A DNA stretch of 64,000 nucleotides, taken from Streptomyces hundungensis. GTDB taxonomy: Bacteria > Actinomycetota > Actinomycetes > Streptomycetales > Streptomycetaceae. The stretch spans positions 1,674,001-1,738,000 of the forward strand of contig NZ_CP032698.1 in assembly GCF_003627815.1 (NCBI RefSeq), read 5' to 3'. A model generated the notes under the pieces. It was given only the letters and a program-made list of their open reading frames with translations. It was not told where the DNA came from and searched no databases. A program made the position numbers and the translations under genes. This document shows, piece by piece, positions 39,498 through 50,196 of this stretch; position 1 is the stretch's first letter; each line of letters starts with the position of its first letter.

Positions 39498-40376
39498 ACG
39501 AACACGACGCAAGGCCTTGGCACGACAGACGAGTTGAAGGGGGCGGACGCGATGGCGCCTGGCACGGTGCTGGTGACGAGCGGCACGGGGAAGACGGGGC
39601 ATCGGGTGTGCGAGCGTCTCGTCGCGCGGGGGGTGCGGGTCCGGTCGGGGTCCCGGTCGGGTGGGGCTCTCTTCGACTGGGCGGACGCCACGACGTGGGG
39701 CCCGGCGTTGCACGGCGTGGATGCCGCCTATGTCGCCTACTACCCCGATCTCGCGGCGCCCGGTTCGCAAGACGCGATGCGCCTCTTCGGCCGTATCGCG
39801 GCGGCCAGCGGGGTGCACCGGATCGTGCTGCTGTCCGGTCGGGGCGAGCCGGAGGCGGCCCGCGCCGAGAGCGCTCTCAGGGAGAGCTGCCCGGACCTCA
39901 CGGTGGTGCGGGCCGCGTTCTTCGCGCAGAACTTCAGCGAGGGCGCGATGGTCGAGGGTGTTCTCGCGGGGACGGTGGCGTTCCCGGGCGGTGAGATCGC
40001 CGAACCCTGGCTCGATGTGGACGACTTGGCCGATATCGTGCTCCACGCTCTCACCGAGGACGGTCACGCCGCGCAGACCTATGAGTTGACGGGGCCTCGG
40101 CTGCTCACCTTCGCCGAGGTCACCGCCGAGCTGTCCCGTGCGACGGGCCGCGAGATCCGATACGTCCCGGTGTCGGGCGCCCAGTACGCGGAGATGCTCA
40201 CGCAGTACGGCATGGCCGCGCCGGAGGCGGAGTGGCTGGCCGGGCTCTTCACCACGCTCCTCGACGGCCACAACGCCTCGACCACGGACGGTGTGAAGCA
40301 AGTTCTGGGGCGGGAGCCCCGCGACTTCGCCGAGTTCGCCCGGGACGCGGCCGCGGCGGGTGACTGGCACGTGTGA
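39495..40376 (+). CDS. NmrA/NAD(P)H-binding atypical short-chain reductase
   Basis: This 293-residue protein has the dinucleotide loop VTSGTGKTGHRVCERL (variant GxxGxxG, residues 26-41) and the NmrA-like RIVLLSGRGEPEA and AAFFAQNFSEG segments. Such proteins sense or use NADP(H), or reduce isoflavone-like substrates. A perfect GAGAGCGCTCTC lies within (39867-39878) and is read E-S-A-L. It is divergent from the AraC regulator. Confidence 0.85.
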   Translation: MTNTTQGLGTTDELKGADAMAPGTVLVTSGTGKTGHRVCERLVARGVRVRSGSRSGGALFDWADATTWGPALHGVDAAYVAYYPDLAAPGSQDAMRLFGRIAAASGVHRIVLLSGRGEPEAARAESALRESCPDLTVVRAAFFAQNFSEGAMVEGVLAGTVAFPGGEIAEPWLDVDDLADIVLHALTEDGHAAQTYELTGPRLLTFAEVTAELSRATGREIRYVPVSGAQYAEMLTQYGMAAPEAEWLAGLFTTLLDGHNASTTDGVKQVLGREPRDFAEFARDAAAAGDWHV

Positions 40377-40396
40377 GCCGTCGCCGGGGCGGATCC

Positions 40397-40444
40397 CCGG
40401 CCGGGGGGACGGGCCGTATAGGGGTCGGCCCGTCCCCCGGCCGG
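40397..40444. terminator. Convergent terminator hairpin
   Basis: Left arm around 40397-40415 (core GGCCGGGGGGACGGGCC) pairs with right arm 40427-40444 (core GGCCCGTCCCCCGGCC) with one bulged G. It lies between the convergent NmrA-like and pterin dehydratase genes. Confidence 0.65.
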
Positions 40445-40477
40445 GCCGGCGATCGTCCGTGGGGCCGCGTCCGACGG

Positions 40478-40789
40478 TCAGCCCGCGCCGTGGATGGGAG
40501 CGATCTCCTCGACACGGTGGGCGAGTTGGAAGTCGAGCTCGGTGACGGCGCCGCCCGCGTCATGGGTGTTCACGGACAGGGTGAGGGTGTTGTAGCCGAG
40601 GGTGAGGTCGGAGTGGTGGCCGAGCTCCTCCTGGATCTGGGCGACATGGACGACCATCGCCGTCGCGGCGAAGTGGCCGCCCAGACGGTAACTGCGGGCG
40701 ATCCGGTCGTGGTCGTCCGAGAGCGACCAGCCGGGCAGTTCACGCAGCCGGTCCTCGATGTCCTTCTGCGACAGCGGCTCAACAGGCAT
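40478..40789 (-). CDS. 4a-hydroxytetrahydrobiopterin dehydratase (PCD/DCoH)
   Basis: This 103-residue protein is the family's normal length. It has the LPGWSLSDDHDRIARSY start and the active-site segment EELGHHSDLTLGYNTLTLSVNTHDAGGAVTELDFQLAH. It dehydrates the 4a-carbinolamine of tetrahydropterin after aromatic-amino-acid hydroxylation, or acts as a moonlighting factor. No hydroxylase is nearby. ATG 40789 follows GGAG by 9 nt. Confidence 0.92.
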   Translation of the reverse strand: MPVEPLSQKDIEDRLRELPGWSLSDDHDRIARSYRLGGHFAATAMVVHVAQIQEELGHHSDLTLGYNTLTLSVNTHDAGGAVTELDFQLAHRVEEIAPIHGAG

Positions 40790-40869
40790 GTCCGGGTACT
40801 CCTTACGGGGTGGTGACATGGCGGGGTGGATCGGTGACGGAGAGGCTTCGGTTCCGTAGCGTCTCCTCT

Positions 40870-41865
40870 ATGCGTGTACTTGTCACGGGAGGCGCGGGCT
40901 TCATCGGCTCGCACATTGTCACAGCCCTGGCCACCCACGGCCATGAGCCCATCGTTCTGGACCGGGCGGTCCGGCCGGTCGACGACGTCCGCGATCCAGA
41001 GGCCGTCGCCCGGGCGTTGCACGGGGTGGACGCGGTGTGCCACCAGGCGGCGATGGTCGGCCTCGGCACCGGTTTCGGCGACGCCGCCGACTATGTGAGC
41101 TGCAACGACCTCGGCACCGCGGTGCTCCTGACGGCCATGGCCGAGGCGGGAGTGCGGGACCTGGTGCTCGCCGGGTCGATGGTGGTCTACGGAGAGGGCC
41201 GCTATGCGTGCCCCGAGCACGGCGTGGTGCGCCCCGGGCCGCGGCCGGTGGAGTGGCTCGACGCGGGCCGCTTCGAGCCCCCCTGCCCGCACTGCGGGGC
41301 CGAGTTGGCCCCGGGCCTGGTCGCTGAGGACGCGCCCGTCGACCCGCGCAACGTGTACGCCACGACCAAGTTGGCGCAGGAGCATCTGGCCGCCGCGTGG
41401 GCGCGGGCGACCGGTGGGCGGGCGGTGTCGCTGCGCTACCACAATGTGTACGGGCCGGGGATGCCGCGGGACACGCCCTATGCGGGGGTGGCCTCGTTCT
41501 TCCGCTCGTCTCTGGCGCGCGGCGAGGCGCCGCGGGTCTTCGAGGACGGCCGCCAGCGTCGGGACTTCGTGCACGTGCGCGATGTGGCCGGGGCGAACGT
41601 GGTGGCGCTGGAAGCGCTCTCAGGACGGCCGCCCGGTGTGCTGGGCGCGTACAACGCGGGGAGCGGAACCCCGCACACCGTGGGCGAGATGGCCCGGGCG
41701 CTGGCCTCGGCGCACGGTGGCCCCGACCCGGTGGTGACGGGTGAGTACCGGCTCGGCGACGTGCGGCACATCACCGCGGACTCGGGGCGGCTGCGGCGTG
41801 AGCTGGGGTGGAAGCCGGCGGTGGGTTTCGCGGAGGGAATGGCGGAGTTCGCGACGGCGCGGTGA
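40870..41865 (+). CDS. NAD-dependent epimerase/dehydratase with a cysteine-containing insert
   Basis: This 331-residue extended SDR has GGAGFIG (residues 7-13) and the catalytic YATTK (Tyr163, Lys167). Between them a non-standard insert (about 113-150) carries Cys114 and a CPHCG knuckle (Cys139, Cys142) that could bind zinc. It resembles nucleotide-sugar 4-epimerases/dehydratases, and the neighbouring glycosyltransferases support a sugar role. A 10/12 iterated palindrome lies at 41610-41621. Confidence 0.87.
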   Translation: MRVLVTGGAGFIGSHIVTALATHGHEPIVLDRAVRPVDDVRDPEAVARALHGVDAVCHQAAMVGLGTGFGDAADYVSCNDLGTAVLLTAMAEAGVRDLVLAGSMVVYGEGRYACPEHGVVRPGPRPVEWLDAGRFEPPCPHCGAELAPGLVAEDAPVDPRNVYATTKLAQEHLAAAWARATGGRAVSLRYHNVYGPGMPRDTPYAGVASFFRSSLARGEAPRVFEDGRQRRDFVHVRDVAGANVVALEALSGRPPGVLGAYNAGSGTPHTVGEMARALASAHGGPDPVVTGEYRLGDVRHITADSGRLRRELGWKPAVGFAEGMAEFATAR

Positions 41866-41873
41866 CACCCCCC

Positions 41874-41980
41874 ACGGTGGCCGGCGGCCGGGCGGCCTTT
41901 ACGCGCGCGCCGCCGGCAGGGTGCGGCGGTGGCCGGCGGGGCGGGCTGCGCCCTACGCGCGCGCCGCCGGCAGGGTGAGT
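41874..41980. repeat. 54-bp imperfect tandem duplication of the histidine-kinase 3' end
   Basis: The last about 8 codons plus stop of the kinase (from 41953) and adjacent spacer are repeated 54 bp away: an identical 24-bp block begins at 41900 and at 41954. The flanking CGGTGGCCGGCGG is also duplicated. Confidence 0.75.
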
Positions 41981-43057
41981 TCGAAGCGGCAGCCGCCTGC
42001 CACGTTGCGTACCTCGGCGCGGCCCGAGTGCGCCTCCACTATGCCGCGGACGATCGCGAGGCCGAGGCCGGCTCCGCCGGGTGGGGTGCGGGCCTGGGTG
42101 CCGCGCCACCCGGTGTCGAAGACGCGGGGCAGATCGTCGTCGGGGATGCCGCCGCAGCCGTCGGTGACGGAGAGCGTGACCGTGCCGTCGTGGTCCTGGG
42201 CGCCGACCGCCACGGTGCCGTCGGCCGGGGTGTGCCGGATGGCGTTGACCAGGAGGTTGGCGAGGACCCGGGTCATCTCCTTGCCGTCCACCTCGACCGG
42301 TACGGCATCGACGCGCTCGCCGACGAGGCGTACTCCGTGTTCGCGGGCGAGCGGGTCCGCGCCGGCCAGTGCGTCACCGATCAGGTCGTGGACGGACATC
42401 CGGGCGGGGTTGAGTGAGAGCGCTCCCGCGTGGATGCGGGAGAGCTCGAAGAGGTCGCCCACCATGGAGTTGAGGCGTTCGACCTCGGTTCTGATCTGCC
42501 GGAAGTAGCGGTCGGGGTCCTTGGCCATGCCGTCCTCGAGGGCCTCGGCCATCGCGCGGAGCCCGGCGAGCGGGGTGCGCAGGTCGTGCGAGATCCATGC
42601 GACGAGTTCGCGCCGTGAGGTCTCCAGCGCCCGCTCCCGTTCCCGTGACTCGGTCAGTTTCGCGCTGGTGGCCGCCAACTCGCGGCTCAGCGCGGCCAGT
42701 TCGGCGGTGGCGGGCCCGGTCGGCGCGTCGAAGCGGCCGCCGTCGCCGAACGAGCGGGTGGCCAGCGCCAGCCGGTGGCTGCTGGCGACGACACTGCGGC
42801 CGAGGAGCAGGGCGGTGACCAGTGAGGCGACGGCGGCCATGGCGACGACCACGGTCACCACCGTCAGGTCGTGGGAGTTCAGGAGCATCGCCCAGGCGAC
42901 GGCGAGCGTGCCGGCCAGCATCGCGAGGACCGCCACGGCCGCCACGACGGCGACGGACGCGGTGAGCGAGCGGTGGCGCAGGAGCCGCAGGGCCAGTGCC
43001 CCGCCGAGCCCGGCGAGTGCGGCGCCGAGGAACGCGTACACCGCGATGAGCAGGATG

Positions 43058-43065
<8 letters not shown>
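41953..43065 (-). CDS. Two-component sensor histidine kinase
   Basis: This 370-residue protein has three to four closely spaced N-terminal helices with essentially no extracytoplasmic sensor loop, a HAMP-like linker, and a HisKA box WISHDLRTPL (His160). Its HATPase domain has N-box NLLVNAIRHT and G-boxes TDGCGGIPDD and GGAGLGLAI. GTG 43065 is chosen because it overlaps the response-regulator stop by 8 bp, as expected for coupling; ATG 43110 is an alternative. It pairs with the regulator at 43058. Confidence 0.92.
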
Positions 43066-43831
<766 letters not shown>

Positions 43832-43955
43832 GGGATCCAGCCTCGCACCGCCTGGGGGCGTCCGTCTGCGCCACGTGGGACACGGGCGGGCGATGTCCGC
43901 GTTTCGTAAGAACCCGAAATCCGTTTTGTCCGGTTTGGATTCGTACGGTGAGGGC

Positions 43956-44708
43956 GTGACTGAATCCTCCTCCGCAACCCCCGCGGTGCCACCTGCCGCA
44001 GCCCCTCGCGCACCGCGCGGGGTGGCCGTGGACGTCGTACTGCCCTGTCTCGACGAGGCCGGGGCGCTGCCCTGGGTGCTGGCCCGGATCCCGGACGGCT
44101 GGCGGGCCGTCGTGGTCGACAACGGCTCCTCGGACGGTTCGCCCGAGGTGGCGCGCTCGCTGGGCGCGACCGTCGTGCACGAGCCCCGCCGGGGTTTCGG
44201 CGCGGCCTGCCACGCCGGGCTGCTCGCCGCCGAGGCCGAATACGTCTGCTTCTGCGACTGCGACGCCTCCCTCGATCCGGCCGAGCTGGTCCCCTATGTG
44301 AGCGAGGTGGCGTCCGGCGGCGCCGACCTGGTGCTCGGCCGCCGCCGGCCGCGGGAGCGGGGGGCTTGGCCGCTGCACGCGCGGGCCGGCAATCTGGCGC
44401 TCGCGCGGATGCTGAACCGGCGTACCGGGCTTCGCCTGCACGACCTGGGCCCGCTGCGGGCCGCGCGCCGTGAGGCGCTGCTCGGGCTCGGGCTCACCGA
44501 TCGGCGCAGCGGCTATCCGCTCCAGATGGTGGTGCGTGCGGCGGACGCCGGATGGCGGGTGAGCGAGCACGATGTGCCGTATCTGGCGCGCACCGGTAAG
44601 TCGAAGGTCACGGGGACCTGGCGGGGCACCTGGCAGGCGGTGCGCGACATGCGCCAGGTGCTGGCCGAACCACCGGTGGCGCCGCGCGTGCCGGCGGTGT
44701 CCCGATGA
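43956..44708 (+). CDS. Family 2 glycosyltransferase
   Basis: This 250-residue protein has a GT-A fold: VDVVLPCLDEAGALPWVL, VVDNGSSDGSPEVA and the metal-binding CFCDCDASLDP. No membrane helices are obvious, so it is likely cytosolic and uses a nucleotide-sugar donor. It overlaps the next gene by 4 bp (ATGA) and starts an operon of three overlapping genes, divergent from the two-component system. Confidence 0.88.
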   Translation: MTESSSATPAVPPAAAPRAPRGVAVDVVLPCLDEAGALPWVLARIPDGWRAVVVDNGSSDGSPEVARSLGATVVHEPRRGFGAACHAGLLAAEAEYVCFCDCDASLDPAELVPYVSEVASGGADLVLGRRRPRERGAWPLHARAGNLALARMLNRRTGLRLHDLGPLRAARREALLGLGLTDRRSGYPLQMVVRAADAGWRVSEHDVPYLARTGKSKVTGTWRGTWQAVRDMRQVLAEPPVAPRVPAVSR

Positions 44709-45442
44709 GCGGGGCGGGCGGGTCGGCTGCGGGTACGACGCTGATCGTGCTGGCGAAGGCGCCGGTGCCGGGCCGGGTCAAGACCCGGCTCACTCCGCCG
44801 TACACGCCCGAGGAGGCGGCCCGGATCGCCGAGGCGTCGCTCGCCGACACCCTGGACGTCGCGCTGGCCGTGCCGGTGCGCAGGAGAGTGCTGGTGTTGG
44901 ACGGCGCGCCGGGGCCGTGGCTGCCGCCGGGCATCGAGGTGCTGGCGCAGTGCGCGGGGGGTCTGGACGAACGGATCGCGGCGGCGTTCGCCGCGTGCCC
45001 CGGCCCCGCTCTCCTGATCGGCATGGACACCCCGCAGGTGAGTCCGGCGCTCCTTGCGCCCGCGCTGGCGGATCCGCGTCCCGGTGAGGCCTGGTTCGGG
45101 CCGGCCGAGGACGGCGGGTTCTGGGCGCTCGGTCTGACCGAGCCCGACCCCGCGCTGCTGCTCGGGGTGCCGATGTCGGTGCCCGAGACCGGGCGTGTCC
45201 AGCGGCAGCGGTTGCACGACGCCGGGCTCACGGTGCGTGAACTGGCGTGGCTGCGGGACGTGGACACGGCGCGGGACGCCCGTCTGGTCGCGGCCGAGGC
45301 CCCGGGCGGCCGGTTCGCCCGCGCCGTGGGGGCGGGCCGCCCCGTGCGCGCCGCCGTGCCGACCGAGCGGCGGTCCCACGAGTCCGTGACGCCCGCGCCC
45401 ACCGCGGGTGAGGCCTCGACGGCGGGGCCGCACCCATGGTGA
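44705..45442 (+). CDS. DUF2064 / TIGR04282-type putative nucleotidyl/glycosyltransferase
   Basis: This 245-residue protein begins the conserved LIVLAKAPVPGRVKTRLTPP, then LIGMDTPQVSP and FGPAEDGGFWALGL, the markers of the DUF2064 family with a GT-A-like fold, sometimes called arsenosugar-biosynthesis glycosyltransferase. It is translationally coupled to the GT2 upstream (ATGA) and overlaps the methyltransferase downstream by 7 bp. The three probably act on one sugar-linked product. Confidence 0.88.
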   Translation: MSGAGGSAAGTTLIVLAKAPVPGRVKTRLTPPYTPEEAARIAEASLADTLDVALAVPVRRRVLVLDGAPGPWLPPGIEVLAQCAGGLDERIAAAFAACPGPALLIGMDTPQVSPALLAPALADPRPGEAWFGPAEDGGFWALGLTEPDPALLLGVPMSVPETGRVQRQRLHDAGLTVRELAWLRDVDTARDARLVAAEAPGGRFARAVGAGRPVRAAVPTERRSHESVTPAPTAGEASTAGPHPW

Positions 45443-46107
45443 GAGCGCTCTCGGCCCCGACGACCGCGGCCCCCACCGCCTGGCACGCCGACCCCTACAC
45501 CGATGCACTGCGCGCCCGGCGCGGCCCGCTGTTCCTGCGCAGACCGGACGGCTGGCTGCTGCCACTGGAAGTCGAACGCTGGTGTACGGAACCGGACTTG
45601 GCGGACCGTACGGTGCTGCGCCGATGTCGCGGCACGGTGTTGGACATCGGTTGCGGACCCGGCCGGCTGGTCGCCGCGCTCGCCGCGGAGGGGGTGGCGG
45701 CGCTGGGGGTCGATGTGAGCCCCGAGGCGGTTCGCCACACGCGTGCGTGGGGTGGCAGCGCGCTGTGCCGCTCGGTCTTCGACCGGCTGCCGGGCGAGGG
45801 CCGCTGGGACACGGCGCTGCTCGTCGACGGCAATGTGGGCATCGGTGGCGACCCGGCGACGCTGCTGTCCCGCGTGGCTCAACTCGTCGTGCCCGATGGG
45901 CTGTTGCTGGTGGAGACGGCTCCGTACGAGATCGACGAGCGGATGCGGGTGCGGGTGGCCGACGCGCACGGTGCGACGGGGAGCGACTTTCCGTGGGCCC
46001 GGCTCGGGACGAACGCGCTGCTGTCGTGTGCCCGGCCGCTCGGCTGGCGACCGGCGGGGCGCTGGACCGCGACGGGCCGTCCGTTCGTGGCCCTTCGCCG
46101 TGGGTGA
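45436..46107 (+). CDS. Class I SAM-dependent methyltransferase, third gene of the GT operon
   Basis: This 223-residue protein has motif I VLDIGCGPGRLVAAL (about 68-82) and LGVDVSPEAVRHTR. The start codon ATG is immediately followed by a perfect GAGAGCGCTCTC element (45441-45452), so the protein begins MVRALS with a rare AGA. The stop TGA lies within a second, 10/12 copy (46106-46117). The gene is thus bracketed by two copies. It is coupled to the DUF2064 gene. Confidence 0.88.
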   Translation: MVRALSAPTTAAPTAWHADPYTDALRARRGPLFLRRPDGWLLPLEVERWCTEPDLADRTVLRRCRGTVLDIGCGPGRLVAALAAEGVAALGVDVSPEAVRHTRAWGGSALCRSVFDRLPGEGRWDTALLVDGNVGIGGDPATLLSRVAQLVVPDGLLLVETAPYEIDERMRVRVADAHGATGSDFPWARLGTNALLSCARPLGWRPAGRWTATGRPFVALRRG

Positions 46108-46205
46108 GAGCGCTTCCATCCGTACGCCGTCACGGTGTGCCGGGGAGAGGTGAAGGGACGGGGCGGGGGTGGACCCCGCCCCGTCCGGAGCGCTCTCGGG
46201 TCAGG

Positions 46206-48221
46206 TCAGCTCACGTTGACCGCGGTGTCGTCGATGACGAACGACGTGGCCAGGCTGCTGTCCTCCACTCCGTTGAACTTGAGGGTGACCGACTGCCCCG
46301 CGTAGGAGGAGAGGTCGAAGGACTTCTGGGCGAAGCCGGTGTTCTTGTTGAGGTTGGAGTAGCTCGCCAGGGTGCTGGAGCCGGCCGTCACCGTCAGCTT
46401 GTCGTAGGCGGTGGTGGTGGTCGTCTCCTTGGTGTCGATGTGCAGGTAGTACGTGAGGGTGGCGTGGCAGCCGGCCGGGATGGACACGGTCTGCGCGAGC
46501 GAGTCGGTGTGGCTGGAGCCGTATCCGTCGAGCCAGGCCTTCCACGAGCCGGAGTGGGCCGCTTCGCCGCTGGAGTTGTCGATGACGCCCGCGCTCGCCG
46601 ACCACGGGGCCGCGGTGCCGGTCTCGAAGCCGGGGTTGCCGAGCAGTTGGGCCGGGGTGCAGCCGCCGCCGGTGGTGGTGACGGTCCAGGTGAAGGACGT
46701 CGACCCGCTCGCGTTGGTGGCGTCCTTGACGCTCACCGTCACGTTGGAGGTCCCGGCGGTGGTCGGGGTGCCGGAGATGAGTCCGGTCGAGGCGTTGATG
46801 GAGAGGCCGGCCGGGAGTCCGGTGGCGCTGTAGGTCAACAACTGGCCGCTGTCGGAGTCGGTGGCCTTGATCTGGAGCGAGACCGCGGTATTGACCTGCG
46901 TCGACTGGTTGCCGGGGTTGGTCACCGTGACGGTGTTGCCGGTGCTGGTGCCGCCGGTGAAGGCGGCGGTGCCGTTCGGGGTGCCGAGGCCGGTCGGGCC
47001 GTCGTAGCCGGCCGCGGCCTTGCACAGGTAGGACGGGCTGCAACTGCCGTTGGCGCCGGTGGTGACGTCGTTCAGGGAACCGGTGTGGGCGTAGGGGTAG
47101 GACGCCGGGTTGGTGGTGGCGGCGGGGGTGCCGGCCAGGGCGTACACGCCGGCGATGATCGGCGAGGAGGCGCTGGTGCCGCCGTACACGTTCCAGCCGC
47201 TCGCCTGGTAGCTGTCGTACACCGCGAGGCCGGTGGCCGGGTCGGCGACCGCGGAGACGTCGGCGACCGTGCGCTTGGCGCAGCCGGTGTCCTTCTGCCA
47301 GGACGGCTTGGGGTCGTAGGCGGAGCAGCCCGAGCCCGCGCCCTGGCCGCCGGAGCTGGAGCCCCAGACCGACTCGGACCAGCCGCGCGTGGTGCTGGCG
47401 CGGCTGAGCGAGGTGCCGCCGACGGCGGTCACGTACTGGGAGGCGGCGGGGTACTCGACGCCGTAGCCGCTGTCGCCGGAGGAGACGGTGATGGCGACGC
47501 CCGGGTGGTTGAAGTAGGCGGCGTCGGAGCTCGGGTCGGTGGAGTCCTCGCTGCCGCCGTAGCTGTTGGAGACGTACTTGGCGCCCATGCTGACCGCGCG
47601 GTTCACGGCCGCGCCGAGGTCCTCCATGGATGCGGAGGTCGCCTCGACGAGCAGGATGTGGCACTGCGGGCAGACGGCGCTGACCATGTCGACGTCGAGG
47701 GAGATCTCACCGGCCCAACCCGAGTCGGGACTCGGGTAGTTGGTGCCGCCGTTCTGGTCGACCTTCTTGAAGCAGCCGTTGGCGGTGGTGCAGGCGGGCA
47801 GGCCGTACTGGGAGCGGTAGGTGGCCAGGTCCGATTCGGCGTTGGGGTCGTCCTGCGCGTCCACGATGGCCACGGTCGCGCCGGCGCCGGCGTTCGAGGG
47901 CAGGGCGTAGGCGCTCTGTAGGTCGGTGGGGCCGTAGCCGGAGGGGGCCACGTTCGGGGATATGCCCAGGTGGTGCTGGACGTCGGTGCGGGCCAGGGCC
48001 AGGCAGGCCATCTCGTGGGCCTTGGCGGGCTGGGCGCACAGCCGCTGGGTGTTGGCGCTCTGGGCGGCGGGGGCGGGCGCGGTCGCGGCGGCGGCGGACG
48101 GGGCGACGGCGATGAGTCCGCCGGTGACCAGGGCGGCGGCGGACAGGGCGGCGGTGGCGGCTCGCCGGGTGAGTCCGGACAGGCCGAAGGGTCTCTTCGA
48201 GTACAAGGAACTGCCCTCCAT
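46206..48221 (-). CDS. Large secreted S53-family peptidase with Ig-like and C-terminal binding domains
   Basis: This 671-residue protein has a signal peptide (about 1-46) and a sedolisin domain (about 75-400) with [13 protein letters not shown] (Glu/Asp), SSGDSGYG and the serine in GGTSASSP. Then come an Ig-like/putative cadherin-type domain (about 425-515, [19 protein letters not shown]) and a C-terminal jelly-roll-like domain (about 520-671). As in the 35239 paralogue the activation prodomain is missing. ATG 48221 lacks a ribosome site; TTG 48206, behind GGAGGG, is an alternative start. Confidence 0.92.
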   Translation of the reverse strand: MEGSSLYSKRPFGLSGLTRRAATAALSAAALVTGGLIAVAPSAAAATAPAPAAQSANTQRLCAQPAKAHEMACLALARTDVQHHLGISPNVAPSGYGPTDLQSAYALPSNAGAGATVAIVDAQDDPNAESDLATYRSQYGLPACTTANGCFKKVDQNGGTNYPSPDSGWAGEISLDVDMVSAVCPQCHILLVEATSASMEDLGAAVNRAVSMGAKYVSNSYGGSEDSTDPSSDAAYFNHPGVAITVSSGDSGYGVEYPAASQYVTAVGGTSLSRASTTRGWSESVWGSSSGGQGAGSGCSAYDPKPSWQKDTGCAKRTVADVSAVADPATGLAVYDSYQASGWNVYGGTSASSPIIAGVYALAGTPAATTNPASYPYAHTGSLNDVTTGANGSCSPSYLCKAAAGYDGPTGLGTPNGTAAFTGGTSTGNTVTVTNPGNQSTQVNTAVSLQIKATDSDSGQLLTYSATGLPAGLSINASTGLISGTPTTAGTSNVTVSVKDATNASGSTSFTWTVTTTGGGCTPAQLLGNPGFETGTAAPWSASAGVIDNSSGEAAHSGSWKAWLDGYGSSHTDSLAQTVSIPAGCHATLTYYLHIDTKETTTTTAYDKLTVTAGSSTLASYSNLNKNTGFAQKSFDLSSYAGQSVTLKFNGVEDSSLATSFVIDDTAVNVS

Positions 48222-48862
48222 GGGGGGTTGGTTCGCCGGATCGGGGCGTACGGGGGTGCCCGGCCCGGGTGTGCGGCGGGGCTGATCCGGCGGGTGCGGC
48301 GGTGGGTGCGGGGTGTCGTCGACCGCGGTGGGCCGTGGGTGCGGCCGGCGGCCGGCGGTGCGGCACGTACGGGCTCGTGGGGTGGTGCGGTCGGCGCCGG
48401 TGCTGCGGCTCGTGGGGTGCGATCGGCGGTACGTGGGCCGTGCGCGCGGCGGCGGTGGCACCCGGGGCCGGGTGGGTGGGCCGTGGTTTTGCGCGTACGG
48501 CGGCACGTGGGTGCACGTGATCGAGGAGGGGTGGCCGCGCGTGACCCGTGCGCGTTCGCACGCGTCGAGGAGTGCGGCCGAGCGCGATCACTGTCCATGA
48601 TCAGTGCATGACAATGGCATCTCGCGAAAACTGCCACCCGCTCACGTGGTGGCAGGGACGAAGGTAGCGACGGCCGACGGAGGCGACAACAGGCTGAGGC
48701 AAGCCCGAGGCAAAGCCTTTCCCTGGAAAGGGGATGGATCACCGCGCGGCCCGCCCCGGGAATTCCCAAGGATCACCGGGCGGTTCAGCGCCGGGTGTAC
48801 GTGTATACGGTGGCGTTCCAGCGAGCCGAGGAGGACGTACATGGAGCCGGTCGGGGACGCGC
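48222..48862. other. Long intergenic control region between S53 peptidase and TrmB regulator
   Basis: No gene accepted. It holds low-complexity GCGGTGGGTGCGG-type DNA (48270-48500), a hairpin CTGCCACC/GGTGGCAG (48631-48655), CTTTCC/GGAAAG (about 48717-48730) and a GGGAATTCCC palindrome (48758-48767). The last items, near the TrmB start, are candidate operators. Confidence 0.5.
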
Positions 48863-49684
48863 GTGCAGCCGGGTGAGGGGTCGGTCAACGACCTCGTCGA
48901 GCTGGGCCTGTCCCGCTACGAGGCGCGGGTCTACCTCGCCCTCGTCAGGCGCGACTCCTACACCGCGGCCCAGGTGGCGCGGGAGGCGGAGGTGCCCCGG
49001 CAGCGCATCTACGACGTCCTGGACGCACTGGTGCGCGCCCAGCTCGCGGTGGCCCACCAGGGACGCGTCGCCACGTTCGCCGCGGTCGCCCCGGAGCTCG
49101 CGATCACGCGTCTGATGAACCGTCAAAGGGAGTCCCTGGAACGGCTGGAGAAGGTGTCGACGGGGCTCACCTCGATGCTGCTGCCGCTGTGGTCGGACGG
49201 CCGGGCGCACACCGATCCGCTGGACTACATCGAGGTGTTGCGCGACCCGCGGCAGATCGCCGAGCGGTTCGCGGACATCCAGGAGCAGGCCGACACCGAG
49301 CTCCTCACGTTCTGCATGCCGCCGTTCGTCGCCCCCGCCGCCAACACGTCCGGGATCAAGGCGACTCGGCGGCTGCGCCGGGCCAAGGGCACGGTGCGGG
49401 CGGTGTACACGCGCGACGCGCTGGCGGACGAAGAGGTCCTGGAGAACGTGCGGCGCTTCGCCGAGGCGGGCGAGGAGGCCCGCTTCACCCGGCGGCTGCC
49501 GCTCAAACTGGTCATCGCGGACGCCTCGTTGGTGCTGTGCGACATGCCGGACCCGGTCGCGGGCACGGGCTCCACCACCGCTCTGTACATCGAGCACCCG
49601 GCGCTGGCGGCCTGCCTGCGGCTGGCTTTCCAGAGCGTGTGGGAGACGGCGGAGCCGATGGGGCCCGCCCGGGGAGCGGACTGA
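48863..49684 (+). CDS. TrmB-family transcriptional regulator
   Basis: This 273-residue protein has an N-terminal winged helix (LGLSRYEARVYLALVRRDSYTAAQVAREAEVPRQRIYDVLDAL), a short coiled coil and a TrmB-like effector domain. TrmB proteins usually sense sugars and control sugar transport or metabolism. GTG 48863 is chosen because the conserved start (VNDLVELGLSRYEARVYLAL) follows shortly. It is divergent from the S53 peptidase, which is its only obvious local target. Confidence 0.85.
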   Translation: MQPGEGSVNDLVELGLSRYEARVYLALVRRDSYTAAQVAREAEVPRQRIYDVLDALVRAQLAVAHQGRVATFAAVAPELAITRLMNRQRESLERLEKVSTGLTSMLLPLWSDGRAHTDPLDYIEVLRDPRQIAERFADIQEQADTELLTFCMPPFVAPAANTSGIKATRRLRRAKGTVRAVYTRDALADEEVLENVRRFAEAGEEARFTRRLPLKLVIADASLVLCDMPDPVAGTGSTTALYIEHPALAACLRLAFQSVWETAEPMGPARGAD

Positions 49685-49705
49685 GGGCGAGCGCGGGCGG
49701 CGGCT

Positions 49706-49834
49706 TCACTTCTCGGGTACGTCCGCCGCACGCGCCCTGCCCGCGGTCTCACTTCTCGGGTACGTCCGCCGCACGCGCCCTGCCCGCGGTCTCACTTCTC
49801 GGGTACGTCCGCCTCGCGCGTCCTGCCCCGCCAC
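49706..49834. repeat. 43-bp tandem repeat x3 duplicating the 3' end of the next minus-strand gene
   Basis: Units start at 49706, 49749 and 49792. The last (49792-49834) contains the real C-terminus and stop (DVPEK, TGA) of the membrane protein gene. The two downstream copies are nearly identical to each other and each carries the same TGA. Confidence 0.9.
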
Positions 49835-50196
49835 CGGCGCCCGGCGCCGAGCAGCAGTGCGAGCGCGACCACCACCGCGAGGGAGATCAGCAGGCCCCGG
49901 GGGTAGTCGAGCGGCAGCACCGAGGGGTTGGCCGTGGGCAGGGGGCGCAGCAGGAGCGGGAGCGCGATCAGGACGAGGCAGCCGCCGGTGAGCAGGGTGC
50001 CACGCAGCAGGCCGCGGTTCTTCAGGCCGCCGGTCAGCAGCCCCACCGCGACGACCAGCGGCGCGATGAGCCCGTCGTGCAGGACGACGGCTCCGGCGAG
50101 CCAGATCAGTACGTCCCAGTGGGTGGCCTGGTCCCAGACCAGCACTCCGCCCAGGGCCATCAGCGCGAGCCCGGCCGCGCCCAGCACGGTGCGCAT
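49792..50196 (-). CDS. Small four-helix membrane protein coupled to the molybdopterin oxidoreductase
   Basis: This 134-residue protein has hydrophobic helices at about 4-22, 28-55, 65-85 and 100-120 and a basic tail. Its ATG overlaps the stop of the preceding oxidoreductase gene (TGATG), so the two are translated together. A role as membrane partner or quinone/cytochrome-linked subunit is inferred only from context. No family was recognised. Confidence 0.78.
   Translation of the reverse strand: MRTVLGAAGLALMALGGVLVWDQATHWDVLIWLAGAVVLHDGLIAPLVVAVGLLTGGLKNRGLLRGTLLTGGCLVLIALPLLLRPLPTANPSVLPLDYPRGLLISLAVVVALALLLGAGRRWRGRTREADVPEK

Noticed and set aside
48222..48862. A real gene in the long peptidase/TrmB spacer
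   Set aside because: Open frames in three phases are low-complexity Gly/Arg/Val products of GCGGTGGG-rich DNA with no ribosome site or domain.
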